A DNA stretch of 37,149 bases, taken from NCBI GenBank assembly GCA_022710935.1, contig JAKLFY010000064.1, forward strand, positions 1-37,149. The letters run 5' to 3'. The notes beneath the pieces were generated by a model. The model was given only the letters and a program-made list of their open reading frames with translations. It had not been told where the DNA came from and searched no databases. This document shows positions 1 to 8,100 of the stretch, one piece after another. Position numbers and translations under genes: made by a program. This stretch comes from Verrucomicrobiota bacterium. Lineage in GTDB: Bacteria > Verrucomicrobiota > Verrucomicrobiia > Limisphaerales > J093. Every line of letters starts with the position of its first letter. The first letter of the stretch is position 1.

Positions 1-359
1 ATCCCAACCCCCAAACACTACTCAGAGAAAAGACACTGAAACCCAAAAACAAAGCAGCCATCGGGTAACACCCCTTTTGGCACAACGAATCCCCCGCCCG
101 GGTAACAGTTACTTTTGGCGCACGGCGCGCGGGGTGCGGCGTGACAGCAGGACGGCCCCCCTCTCACCACCGAAAGCGCTCGTGAGAATGAAGAGCCGTG
201 CGATGGGAGAACGGCCTTCGAACCCAACCTGCGATTCCAGCAATGGGGAGATCATCCAGGCACGCCCGCCGTGGAGAGCGATGTCGAACGCAGGTTGGGC
301 TTCGACGGATCAGGAATTCGGCTTGTTTCATGCCGACGGCGGCGGTCTGATCAGCCGCG
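1..359. other. No recognisable gene; leader of the first glycosidase
   Basis: I see no reading frame that resembles a protein. Two imperfect copies of a short block, CGGGTAACA followed by CTTTTGGC, lie at 62-81 and 99-119. The stretch should hold the promoter of the glycosidase gene that starts at 360, but I cannot point to convincing -35 and -10 boxes. Confidence 0.4.
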
Positions 360-2168
360 ATGAACACCGCGCCGGCACCCGATTCAACGCCCCTCAGAAC
401 ACCCGGCTTCGAGCCAACCCCGTGTCGCGTCGACCAACGGCGCCCGCTGCTTTCAGCTCGGTGCCGGCTTGCATTCCTCGCCCTCATCCTGGCCCAGAAC
501 AACGGGGCGGGCCGATCCGCTCAGGCGTCGCCCGACCCCACGCCCGGCCACCCGGTCCTGAAAGCCGAGGCCTTTCGACATTACGTCGACAACTTCAACC
601 GGGAAGATCGCGAAACGGTCGTCAATCACATCCCGAACGCGGCGGCGTGGCAGTGGATGTCGCAGAACATCCCGCGGTTCGACTGCGCCGACAAGGATCT
701 CGAAGAGATCTACTATTTCCGCTGGTGGACCTATCGGAAGCACATCAAGAAAACACCGGACGGTTTCATCATCACGGAATTCCTGCCGCCGGTGCCCTGG
801 GCCGGGAAACACAACTCGATCAATTGCCCCGCCGGCCACCACTTCTACGAGGGCCGCTGGCTCCTCGATCCGCAGTACCTGGACGACTACGCTCTCTTCT
901 GGTTCCGCAAAGGCGGTGAACCGCGCAAGTACAGCTTCTGGGCTGCCGACTCGATCCACGCCCGCAGCCTGGTCCTCGGCGACGACCGCATCCCGCGGGA
1001 GCTGCTGCCCGATCTGATCGCCAACTACGAGGCCTGGGAAAAGAGCCACCTCGATGAGTGCGGGTTGTTCTGGCAGAACGACGGCAACGATGGCATGGAG
1101 GTCTCGATCGGCGGTAGCGGCTGCCGGGCCACGATCAATAGCTACCAGTACGGCGACGCCATCGCCATCTCTCGCATCGCCGAGCGCGCCGGGCACCCCG
1201 ACCTCGCCCGAACGTGGCGCGCCAAGGCCGACGCCCTGCGCCACCTGGTGCTCACAAGGCTCTGGGATCCCGAAGCCCGCTTCTTCAAGGTCCTGCCCCG
1301 CGGCAAGTCGACGCTTGCCGACGTCCGCGAACTGCACGGCTACACCCCGTGGTACTTCAATCTCCCCGAACCCGCGATGTCGGTGGCGTGGCGGGAACTC
1401 ATGGATCCCACAGGTTTCTACGCTCCCTTCGGCCCCACAACCGCCGAACAGCGACACCCCTCCTTTGCCGTTGCCTACGCCGGACACGAATGTCAGTGGA
1501 ACGGCCCGAGTTGGCCGCTGGCAACCTCTGTGACGCTCACCGCGCTCGCAAACCTCCTCAACCGCGACTCGCAGGACATCATTGGCAAAGCCGATTACTG
1601 GAAAACCTTCCAGTGCTATCTCCGCAGCCACCGGTTCCGCCAACTGCCCCCGCAACCGGCAGAACGAGAGATCACCGGCGCCCTCAGCGAGACCGACGCA
1701 GCCAGACCCAGCGCCCTCAATGATGGCGGCGCCCGCCTCGATCGCATCGAGACGCGCCAGCCCTGGATCGACGAAAACCTCAATCCCTACAGCGGCGACT
1801 GGATCGCCCGGACCCTGCTCAAACAACGGCGCCAGCCGCCCGATGAACGCGGCAAGGATTACAACCACTCGACATTCTGCGACCTGGTGATCACCGGCCT
1901 GGTCGGCCTGCGTCCACGCCCCGATGACATCATCGAGGTCAACCCGCTCGTGCCGGAGGGAACCTGGGATTACTTCTGCCTCGACGGCGTGCGCTACCAT
2001 GGACGCACGCTGACAATTCTGTACGACCGGACGGGGACGCGCTACAGACGGGGCGCTGGGTTGCAGGTGCTTCTTGACGGCCAGAGCGTCGCGCGCAGCG
2101 ACTCCTTGCAGCGCCTTACCGCGCCTGCAGCGCATGCAGAATCACCGAAACCGGCTGCTTCAGATTGA
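360..2168 (+). CDS. Secreted MGH1/GH63-like glycoside hydrolase
   Basis: A 602-residue protein that looks like an (alpha/alpha)6-barrel glycosidase of the mannosylglycerate-hydrolase-like (MGH1, GH63-related) type. Supporting segments are the aromatic-rich start of the barrel (IYYFRWWTYRKHI, residues 117-129), WQNDGNDGME (239-248), a Tyr/His-rich Asn-Ser segment near 150-165, and the closing YNHSTFCDLVITGLVGLRP segment near 510-530. Family knowledge suggests hydrolysis of alpha-linked sugars; the substrate cannot be read from the sequence. A basic stretch followed by LAFLALILA (38-46) and SAQA looks like a signal peptide, which supports the ATG at 360 and an extracytoplasmic location. The 3' end overlaps the convergent GH20 gene by 53 bp. 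Family level fairly sure, specificity unknown. Confidence 0.8.
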   Translation: MNTAPAPDSTPLRTPGFEPTPCRVDQRRPLLSARCRLAFLALILAQNNGAGRSAQASPDPTPGHPVLKAEAFRHYVDNFNREDRETVVNHIPNAAAWQWMSQNIPRFDCADKDLEEIYYFRWWTYRKHIKKTPDGFIITEFLPPVPWAGKHNSINCPAGHHFYEGRWLLDPQYLDDYALFWFRKGGEPRKYSFWAADSIHARSLVLGDDRIPRELLPDLIANYEAWEKSHLDECGLFWQNDGNDGMEVSIGGSGCRATINSYQYGDAIAISRIAERAGHPDLARTWRAKADALRHLVLTRLWDPEARFFKVLPRGKSTLADVRELHGYTPWYFNLPEPAMSVAWRELMDPTGFYAPFGPTTAEQRHPSFAVAYAGHECQWNGPSWPLATSVTLTALANLLNRDSQDIIGKADYWKTFQCYLRSHRFRQLPPQPAEREITGALSETDAARPSALNDGGARLDRIETRQPWIDENLNPYSGDWIARTLLKQRRQPPDERGKDYNHSTFCDLVITGLVGLRPRPDDIIEVNPLVPEGTWDYFCLDGVRYHGRTLTILYDRTGTRYRRGAGLQVLLDGQSVARSDSLQRLTAPAAHAESPKPAASD

Positions 2169-4404
2169 GCGAGGACTCGATTCGGTCCATCGCCTGAGCT
2201 GGCGAACCCTCGATCAGACCGGCAAAAGTGACAAAGTGCTGGCCGGGCATCGAGTTCTCGATAACCAGCCCCAGCCGATGCGTCGCCGTCGCGTCCGCCC
2301 AAGGCAGCTCCGGATCAAGCTGCGTCTCGATGATCTGGCCGGGCTTCATCCGGCGCGTCAGAGGCTTGGGCAAGACCAGTCCGAGCTTCTCCGGGGTAGG
2401 CAATCCGCGCCCGGCAGTGGCCTCGGCGCGGGCATCAGTCAAGGCGCGCAGGAGGGCATCGTATTGCTGCACGGTGTTGGTGTAACGGCGCATTGTCCAA
2501 TCGAGTGCATAAGGCTTGCTCTCGGCCAGCCACAGAGACGCAAACGCACGGCCCAGAACCTCGTGGGCATCCCGATTCTTGCGAACAAGTCGTTCGACCG
2601 GCGCCAACGCTTCCGCGCCGGCATTGGCCGCGTAAGCCGTCTCGTACAGCCGCGCCGCCTCGAGCCCGTCGAGCATTCTCCGGCCGATCAACTCCATCCG
2701 CCGAGCCCCGAAAAGAAAGGCATCGAGCACCTGCCGGTTGCAGCGCGCTTCCGCCCGGCACCGTTCCAGGCACTCGATGGCGGGACGCACGATCGCAAGC
2801 AGATTCGTGGCGTTCGATTCGATTGCGGCGGGTCGGGTTTTCGGGATGAAGTCGTGCTCCCAGAACCGCGCGTTCATCATCCCCTTCATCGCGGGCAGAC
2901 GATGCGCCCGCCCCAGCAGGGCCACCGCCCGGCCGAAATGATCGCCCCCCTCCCCAAACAGCACCGCCCCGACGCGGCGATTAAAACTCTCGATCGAGGT
3001 CGTGGAGCCATTCCAGGCGCACTCGGCCGCCCACGCATCCGCGTGCCACTTGACCGCGTTGATCGCTTCGCCGTCGTCTTCCCAGTCCGTGTTGAGCATG
3101 CCCAGCGCGCCGTGTTTGACGCCGTCCCGCACGAAATGCTGGATGTTGGTTATCGCTACGCCGAAGTCGGGCAAAATGCGGCTCCAGTTGTTGACGCCCG
3201 GGCAGACGAAGAACTCGTAGCCCGACTTGGCGAACGGGACGATCTGATCTTCGAAACTGGGGCGGGCGTCGTAACCCCAAGTCAGCATCAGCGTGTCCTT
3301 GGGAATCTGTTCGAGTTGGTCCGGATGCTGCAAAATGATGTCCCCCCACATCATCATGCGTTTCCCGTGCTTTTCCTTCAGCAACGCGTGAACCCGGCGG
3401 ATGTGGCGAACGTACACACCCCCCACCCCGATCTCCGATGCCAAGGCCTTCGACGGACCGGTGCCCAGCCCCCACGTCTCGTCGCAACAGACGTTGAACC
3501 ACGGAAACGGGAGCAGCGGGCAGACCTCCGAGTAGAGGTCGTCCAGGAGCCGATACGTCTCCTCGCGCGCCGGCGTGAGGACGTCGGCGGTCTCGCGCAA
3601 CGCAGCGTACTCCGGATGCTTCAGAATGTGGCCGAAATGCCCGAACGACTGCTGATTGCCGAGGATGTCGATCTGGAGCGGTTTGGCGTAGGCCACCAGG
3701 GCCGACAGCTCGTCCGGCGTCAATGCGCCGTCCGGCGGACCGATTCGCGGATGCTTCTTAAACGCATACTGGTACTCCATGTAGAAGGTCATCAGGTTGA
3801 ACTTCAGAAAGGACCCGAGCGACGCCTCGAATTGCAGCGTCTCGAGCCTCGAACTGGGCCCGCGCGTCATGTCGTCCTGAAAACACCGCCAGCGCAATGA
3901 TGGCCAGTCGCGTATGGCGAGACACGGAAGGGCATCCCCTCGGCGGTTGGCGCGGATCAGTTGGCACAAGGTCTGGAGACCGTAATGCAATCCGGCCGGA
4001 TCCGATGCTGCACAGACCACCTCATCGCCCCTTACCTCGAGCGCGTAGGATTCCGGACGGTCTCCAGGTGAAAGGCCCCAGGAACCGCCATCCGATTCTT
4101 GGACCCCGACCCGGAACTCCAGTCCGGGCATCCCCCTGGCCCGCACCTGGACAGCTTCCAGCCCAGCCCGCCGCAGTTCTTCGTTCAGCAGGCGCCCCAA
4201 CACCTCAGCTTGTGCTGCCGGGGCGTCGAGACGGAGGGTGCGCCCCAGGACATACTCGCCGGCCATCCGCCGGACCTCCTTCGGGAATGGAATCAGCCGA
4301 AGGTCATCGGCATCGCCGCCAGCCGCCATGGCCGAGCAGATCGCCAGCGTCAAAAGAAAAGGCATCCAGGGGTGCATACGACACGATGTAACAACCGCGG
4401 ACAT
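2116..4404 (-). CDS. GH20-type beta-N-acetylhexosaminidase, secreted
   Basis: A 762-residue protein with a hydrophobic signal segment (about residues 11-28), an N-terminal GH20b-like domain (about 33-160) carrying the typical DPAGLHYGLQTL segment (135-146), and a GH20 TIM barrel. The segment NVCCDETWGLGTG contains the Asp308-Glu309 pair expected of GH20 enzymes, which use substrate-assisted catalysis on N-acetyl-hexosaminides. GNQQSFGHFGHI (249-260) fits a barrel strand. The C-terminal 250 residues are helical and not assigned. The family often acts on chitin-type, glycan or peptidoglycan fragments; the true substrate is unknown. A second ATG at 4377 also fits; the longer start was kept because it gives a basic residue before the hydrophobic core. 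It converges on the preceding glycosidase gene with a 53-bp overlap. Confidence 0.85.
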   Translation of the reverse strand: MSAVVTSCRMHPWMPFLLTLAICSAMAAGGDADDLRLIPFPKEVRRMAGEYVLGRTLRLDAPAAQAEVLGRLLNEELRRAGLEAVQVRARGMPGLEFRVGVQESDGGSWGLSPGDRPESYALEVRGDEVVCAASDPAGLHYGLQTLCQLIRANRRGDALPCLAIRDWPSLRWRCFQDDMTRGPSSRLETLQFEASLGSFLKFNLMTFYMEYQYAFKKHPRIGPPDGALTPDELSALVAYAKPLQIDILGNQQSFGHFGHILKHPEYAALRETADVLTPAREETYRLLDDLYSEVCPLLPFPWFNVCCDETWGLGTGPSKALASEIGVGGVYVRHIRRVHALLKEKHGKRMMMWGDIILQHPDQLEQIPKDTLMLTWGYDARPSFEDQIVPFAKSGYEFFVCPGVNNWSRILPDFGVAITNIQHFVRDGVKHGALGMLNTDWEDDGEAINAVKWHADAWAAECAWNGSTTSIESFNRRVGAVLFGEGGDHFGRAVALLGRAHRLPAMKGMMNARFWEHDFIPKTRPAAIESNATNLLAIVRPAIECLERCRAEARCNRQVLDAFLFGARRMELIGRRMLDGLEAARLYETAYAANAGAEALAPVERLVRKNRDAHEVLGRAFASLWLAESKPYALDWTMRRYTNTVQQYDALLRALTDARAEATAGRGLPTPEKLGLVLPKPLTRRMKPGQIIETQLDPELPWADATATHRLGLVIENSMPGQHFVTFAGLIEGSPAQAMDRIESSLNLKQPVSVILHALQAR

Positions 4405-4438
4405 GCCGCTGGAAAGAGGAAAAAGCGGAAAAACGAAC

Positions 4439-4467
4439 TTGACACGGCCCTATATCTGATGCATTAA
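4439..4467 (+). promoter_or_regulatory. Possible sigma-70 promoter for the first PEP-CTERM gene
   Basis: A perfect TTGACA box (4439-4444) is followed after 17 bases by CATTAA (4462-4467). The -10 match is weak. It lies about 95 bases before the ATG at 4563, in the divergent gap with the GH20 gene. A short ACGCAT/ATGCGT inverted pair (4472-4477 and 4498-4503) lies between promoter and gene and could be an operator. Confidence 0.3.
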
Positions 4468-4562
4468 CACCACGCATACGCGCAAAATCGAAAAGTGATG
4501 CGTACGTACATATATTGGTTAAGACAACCCAAAGCGCGCGCAAAAAGAAAGGCAACCTAACT

Positions 4563-5093
4563 ATGGGCAACACGGCAAAATCGCTAGCAATCGCCGCTGC
4601 GCTCGCCCTGAGTGTGGCCGCAAATGCGACCATCACGAGCTACAATCTTGTCGACGACCCGCTGAATTTCAGCGTGTCCATTGACTATCAGCCTGGGCAG
4701 AGCGCCGAATTCTACTCGACGAGCGGTAAGTGGTACGCGAGTGCCGCATTCATTCCTCTCGGTGGCGGCATTGAGGTCATCGCCGGCAGCATGCTCCATC
4801 TAGTCGCTCCGCATGCTAATGAGTTAGCGCCGAATCCACATGGGTTCAATTTTGCGTTCATTATAACGGCTGGAGTGGCTTCATTACCCAATCCAGATTG
4901 GGCGAGTTCTGTGCATCCTAATGAAGGACACCAAGATTCATTCACGGCTGCCATTACCCCCTCACAACTTAACGTCTATCCTTACACACTCACTCTGACC
5001 GGCAGCCATCCGGTGCCTGAACCGCAGCAGTTTGCGGTGTTAGCGGGCCTCGGACTTCTGGGCTTCGGAGTGTATCGCCGGATGAGGTCTTAG
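4563..5093 (+). CDS. PEP-CTERM sorting-domain protein, copy 1
   Basis: A 176-residue secreted protein. It begins with an Ala/Leu-rich signal peptide (AKSLAIAAALALSVAANA) and ends with the exosortase sorting signal VPEP, a hydrophobic helix (about 20 residues rich in Leu and Gly) and a basic YRRMRS tail. PEP-CTERM proteins are exported and then processed by an exosortase at the cell envelope, often in bacteria that make extracellular polymer. The passenger domain is not recognised. The ATG at 4563 was chosen because the signal peptide starts there and a purine-rich AAAGAAAGG lies upstream; an in-frame codon at 4515 is possible but unlikely. It is paralogous to the gene at 5905: both share a DDPL motif near the start and a block reading APH.ELAPNP. 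No exosortase gene is in the window. Confidence 0.85.
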   Translation: MGNTAKSLAIAAALALSVAANATITSYNLVDDPLNFSVSIDYQPGQSAEFYSTSGKWYASAAFIPLGGGIEVIAGSMLHLVAPHANELAPNPHGFNFAFIITAGVASLPNPDWASSVHPNEGHQDSFTAAITPSQLNVYPYTLTLTGSHPVPEPQQFAVLAGLGLLGFGVYRRMRS

Positions 5094-5119
5094 ACCTCCC
5101 GAACTAGAATCAGTTTGCA

Positions 5120-5150
5120 CGGCGCTGGATATGTCCAGCGCCGTTTTTTT
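5120..5150 (+). terminator. Intrinsic terminator after PEP-CTERM copy 1
   Basis: Perfect 10-bp stem CGGCGCTGGA (5120-5129) and TCCAGCGCCG (5134-5143), loop TATG, then seven T. It starts 27 bases after the stop codon. The core GGCGCTGG stem is repeated in the terminator of the paralog. Confidence 0.9.
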
Positions 5151-5229
5151 CCGGCCTCCCCCGCTCGTTTCCCCCGCGAAGCTCCTGTGCAGATGACTGG
5201 TCGTCAACCGGACAGTCCAGAGAACCTCT

Positions 5230-5311
5230 GCGTTGAACGTTGAGCGTTGAACGTTGAGCGTTGAGCGTTGAACGTTGAGCGTTGAACGTTGAGCGTTGAG
5301 CGTTGAGCGTT
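5230..5311. repeat. Heptamer tandem repeat, unit RCGTTGA, about 11.7 copies
   Basis: Eleven full copies of (A or G)CGTTGA in strict 7-bp register from 5230 to 5306, followed by a partial copy to 5311. The only variable position is the first base, which alternates between A and G without a simple order. The array is noncoding. Confidence 0.95.
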
Positions 5312-5732
5312 TCCGGTTCACCGTCCCCATGCGCATTAAGCCGTTGAATATCAACGCTTCCTGTGAACCGCACCTCTCGGAGGGCCGAGTTACACGAGGC
5401 CCTGATCGACGACGGTCATTATCTCGATCCACGGACTCTCCCGCGCATGCGGGATCGTCCCTCCGAATTGGTTCTTGGTCTGCATGCGCCTCAGCTTTCG
5501 CGCCAGGGCTCAGAATCACATCTTGCTCGAGGGATACCACTTCATTTGACAACGGGCGGCGGGGGGGGCGGCGCCACATTCGTCTCGACTGTGTCGACAC
5601 CTTCGACCGATCTCTCGACCGCTTGGGTGTGCCGCGCGGAAGGTGGCGACAAAGTGGCCGACGAGGCTGGCGATCGGACGTCTGTTTTCGGGGATGCCAG
5701 TAGTCAGCAACCACGAATCTCGGGCAGTCTTG

Positions 5733-5759
5733 GATTCGTGTGATTCGTGTGATTCGTGG
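5733..5759. repeat. Three tandem copies of GATTCGTGT
   Basis: GATTCGTGT at 5733-5741, 5742-5750 and 5751-5759, the last ending in G instead of T. It lies in the same spacer as the heptamer array. The function is unknown. Confidence 0.9.
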
Positions 5760-5904
5760 TCCTTTACCCCTGACCAGCCCCATAAGGAACATCGTCGCTT
5801 CCTGTGAGCCTGTGAAACGGCTGTAAAAATGGCTTGACGCAGGCTGCAATTTGGGGTCATCTACGCGCACGACGTTCGGGTTGGCGAGCTAAACGACAGA
5901 TTAT

Positions 5905-6441
5905 ATGACCAAGCTGCTTTCTTTTGCTGTACCTCTGGCTGCTGCAATGAGCGTTTGCGGGCTGAATGTTCAGGCAGCGATAACGCAGGTGACGCTCAGT
6001 GATGACCCGCTCGAAGTCTTTGCCCAACTCCGGATCGGGACAGGGCTTGACACCTACGAAAACGTTGGCAACTGGACCGTCAGCGTTGTTAACACTCCTG
6101 TTCAATCCGCGTCCCCACGTTCAATTCTCTCGATCTTCGGTCAGCATAATGTCGCTCCTCACGCGGGGGAACTTGCACCGAATCCGGACACGTTCAGCTT
6201 TCAGTTCACGCTCCTTCTAGGAAACAACTTTCAGTACGCAGTGACGCAAGTCGAGACTCAGAGCCTCTCACACGGGGACCACGCTGATCAGTGGTTCGCT
6301 CTGGTCCGCCCTGACACACAACAGAATGTTTACGTCCTGGAGCTCAATGGGACACATCCCATTCCCGAGCCCCACCAGTATGCTCTGATGGCCGGCCTGG
6401 GTCTCTTGGGCTTCGGGGCGTATCGCAGGGTTCGGGCCTAA
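5905..6441 (+). CDS. PEP-CTERM sorting-domain protein, copy 2
   Basis: A 178-residue secreted protein paralogous to the one encoded at 4563. It has a signal peptide (hydrophobic core about residues 4-22, then VQAA), a passenger domain of unknown function, and a C-terminal IPEP, hydrophobic helix and YRRVRA tail typical of exosortase substrates. Shared blocks with the paralog are DDPL near residue 33, an APHAGELAPNPDTF segment near 84-97, and L.GTHPIPEP before the helix. The ATG at 5905 directly starts a good signal peptide, although no clear Shine-Dalgarno is seen. A strong terminator follows. Confidence 0.85.
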   Translation: MTKLLSFAVPLAAAMSVCGLNVQAAITQVTLSDDPLEVFAQLRIGTGLDTYENVGNWTVSVVNTPVQSASPRSILSIFGQHNVAPHAGELAPNPDTFSFQFTLLLGNNFQYAVTQVETQSLSHGDHADQWFALVRPDTQQNVYVLELNGTHPIPEPHQYALMAGLGLLGFGAYRRVRA

Positions 6442-6469
6442 ATCCCCCCAAAAAACAGATTTGCCTTTC

Positions 6470-6498
6470 AAGGCGCTGGGTTTTCCAGCGCCTTTTTT
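6470..6498 (+). terminator. Intrinsic terminator after PEP-CTERM copy 2
   Basis: Stem AGGCGCTGG (6471-6479) and CCAGCGCCT (6485-6493) with loop GTTTT, running into six T. It repeats the GGCGCTGG/CCAGCGCC stem of the terminator at 5120. Confidence 0.9.
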
Positions 6499-6634
6499 GT
6501 TGTTTGAACCGATCCTCGGATACGCTCCGAGCAGAACACCGCCGCTCGAGTTACTCCCCAGATGAAACCTGTGGCAAATGAGTCAAATCTTGGCGCCGCG
6601 CAGCGGCGCCACTAAGCCAGGCGCCGACGGCTGT

Positions 6635-8071
6635 TCATGCGCCCGTCACGCCGGGAAGCCAGACGGTGAACTCGGAGCCCCGGCCCGACTCGCTCGCGAC
6701 CGACACCCGTCCGCCGTGGGCTTCCACGACGGCCTTGACCAGACTCAGGCCCAGGCCCAGGCCGCGCTGGGATCGGCTCTTGTCGCCCCGATAAAGCCGT
6801 CCCCAGATCTTGTCCTGTTCCTCTGCCGGGATCCCGATGCCGTTGTCGCAGACCCGGACGATCACATGGCGCGGATCATGATCGACCCGGACTCGGACCT
6901 CGCCGCCTTGAGGTGTGTATTTGAGGGCGTTATCGAGCAAGTTCCCGAACACCTGGCGGAGGCGGTTGGCATCGACCCAGGCGTGCCGCGGTTCGCTAAA
7001 CTCCCGCTGCACGGCAATTCGCTTCTCATCGGCAACGAACGCGTAGACCTCGATCACTTGGGCGAGCAGCGCGCCGATCTCGACGCGTTCCCGCTGGAGC
7101 GGCATCATGCCCGCCTCGGCCTCGGCGATGTCCATGAGCACCTTGAGCATCCCCAGGACGCGATCCGATTCCTCGACGCAATCGGCCAGCGCCTCGCGGC
7201 TCTTGGCGGCGTTGGCCGGGTCCTGAAGAGCCAACTCGGCGATGCCGCGCATCCGGGTCAGCGGGGTGCGCAGGTCGTGCGCGGTGTTGTCGAGCGATTC
7301 GCGCATGGCCTTGATGAGCGCCTGGTTCTTGTCGAGCATGGTGTTGAACAGGCGCGCCAGCTCGTTCAATTCGTCGGGAGACTCGCGCAAGGGCACGCGG
7401 GCATCGAGTTGACCGGTCTGAATGATCGACCGGGCGGTGGCGATGATCTGGCGCAGCGGTCGGCTGGCGCGGTGGGCGAGCAGGGCGCCGCCGGTGAAAC
7501 CGAGCAGCACGGTCGCGCCCAGGGCGAGCAGAAAGGTGCGCTGGACCGGGCGCAGCAGGGTGTTCCGGCTGTTGGCGCTGCGCCCCACCTGCAGCAGCGA
7601 TCCATCGGCGAATCCCATCGACACCAGCGCGAAATCGCGTTCCTCGTCTTTCGGGATGCGGATCACGCCCACCTGGCGCCGGTAGCCTTCCCAGCCGGTC
7701 TCGACGTCCCTGAACGAGACCCAGTCATCGGGGACCTGCACGACGAACTGCTGGTTCCAGCGGTCGACGAGCCGGACGAAGAACTGGGCCTGCCTGCCGG
7801 TCTCCTTGTTCTGGGCCGCCCAGCGGCGCAGGCCGGACAGCCCGCCGCTCTGGTAGATCAGGGCATATTCCTTGAGACGGGCTTCGAGCACCTCGCTCTC
7901 CTTGCGCTCGATCGCGGCGACCAGCACGTAATAGACGAGCAGGAACAGAAGCCCGTTGCACGCGATGAAGATAAGGGCGTGCCACAGGTTGAGGCGCAAC
8001 GCGAAGTTGCGCCTCAGACGCTCGAAGATCGAGGGCGGCTTGGCCGCCGCGAAATCAGCAGGCCCGCTCAT
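6635..8071 (-). CDS. Membrane sensor histidine kinase
   Basis: A 478-residue two-component sensor. Residues about 29-53 and 180-200 are membrane helices flanking a periplasmic sensor region of about 125 residues. A HAMP linker follows (about 200-255). The dimerisation/phosphoacceptor segment [16 protein letters not shown] places the phosphorylated His at 265. The ATPase domain shows the N box ([11 protein letters not shown], Asn381), the G1 box (DNGIGIP, 409-415) and the G2 box ([11 protein letters not shown]). It should phosphorylate a response regulator in the cytoplasm, but none is encoded next to it; an isomerase-like gene lies 29 bp upstream on the same strand and the downstream side is the PEP-CTERM locus. 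What it senses is unknown; cotranscription with the upstream gene is inferred from spacing. Confidence 0.92.
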   Translation of the reverse strand: MSGPADFAAAKPPSIFERLRRNFALRLNLWHALIFIACNGLLFLLVYYVLVAAIERKESEVLEARLKEYALIYQSGGLSGLRRWAAQNKETGRQAQFFVRLVDRWNQQFVVQVPDDWVSFRDVETGWEGYRRQVGVIRIPKDEERDFALVSMGFADGSLLQVGRSANSRNTLLRPVQRTFLLALGATVLLGFTGGALLAHRASRPLRQIIATARSIIQTGQLDARVPLRESPDELNELARLFNTMLDKNQALIKAMRESLDNTAHDLRTPLTRMRGIAELALQDPANAAKSREALADCVEESDRVLGMLKVLMDIAEAEAGMMPLQRERVEIGALLAQVIEVYAFVADEKRIAVQREFSEPRHAWVDANRLRQVFGNLLDNALKYTPQGGEVRVRVDHDPRHVIVRVCDNGIGIPAEEQDKIWGRLYRGDKSRSQRGLGLGLSLVKAVVEAHGGRVSVASESGRGSEFTVWLPGVTGA

Positions 8072-8100
8072 CTGGCATCGGCGGCCGACCCCGAGTCCGT

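Larger units (their letters stand above)
5151..5904. other. Spacer between the PEP-CTERM paralogs; repeats but no gene
   Basis: No protein I recognise is encoded in this stretch on either strand. It contains a heptamer tandem array (5230-5311), a 9-bp triple repeat (5733-5759) and an uninterrupted run of eight G near 5562-5569. A TTGACG box at 5834-5839 may be part of the promoter for the second PEP-CTERM gene, but the matching -10 is poor. Confidence 0.5.

Noticed and set aside
453-2135. Long open frame on the minus strand across the first glycosidase gene
   Set aside because: It is antisense to a convincing glycosidase and has no recognisable domains; GC-rich third positions keep such shadow frames open.
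2074-3900. 608-codon plus-strand frame opposite the GH20 gene
   Set aside because: Antisense shadow; Arg/Pro-rich with no motif, while the minus frame has a complete GH20 active site.
5230-5311. CRISPR-like array
   Set aside because: The units are 7 bp with no spacers and no cas genes are near; it is a simple tandem repeat.
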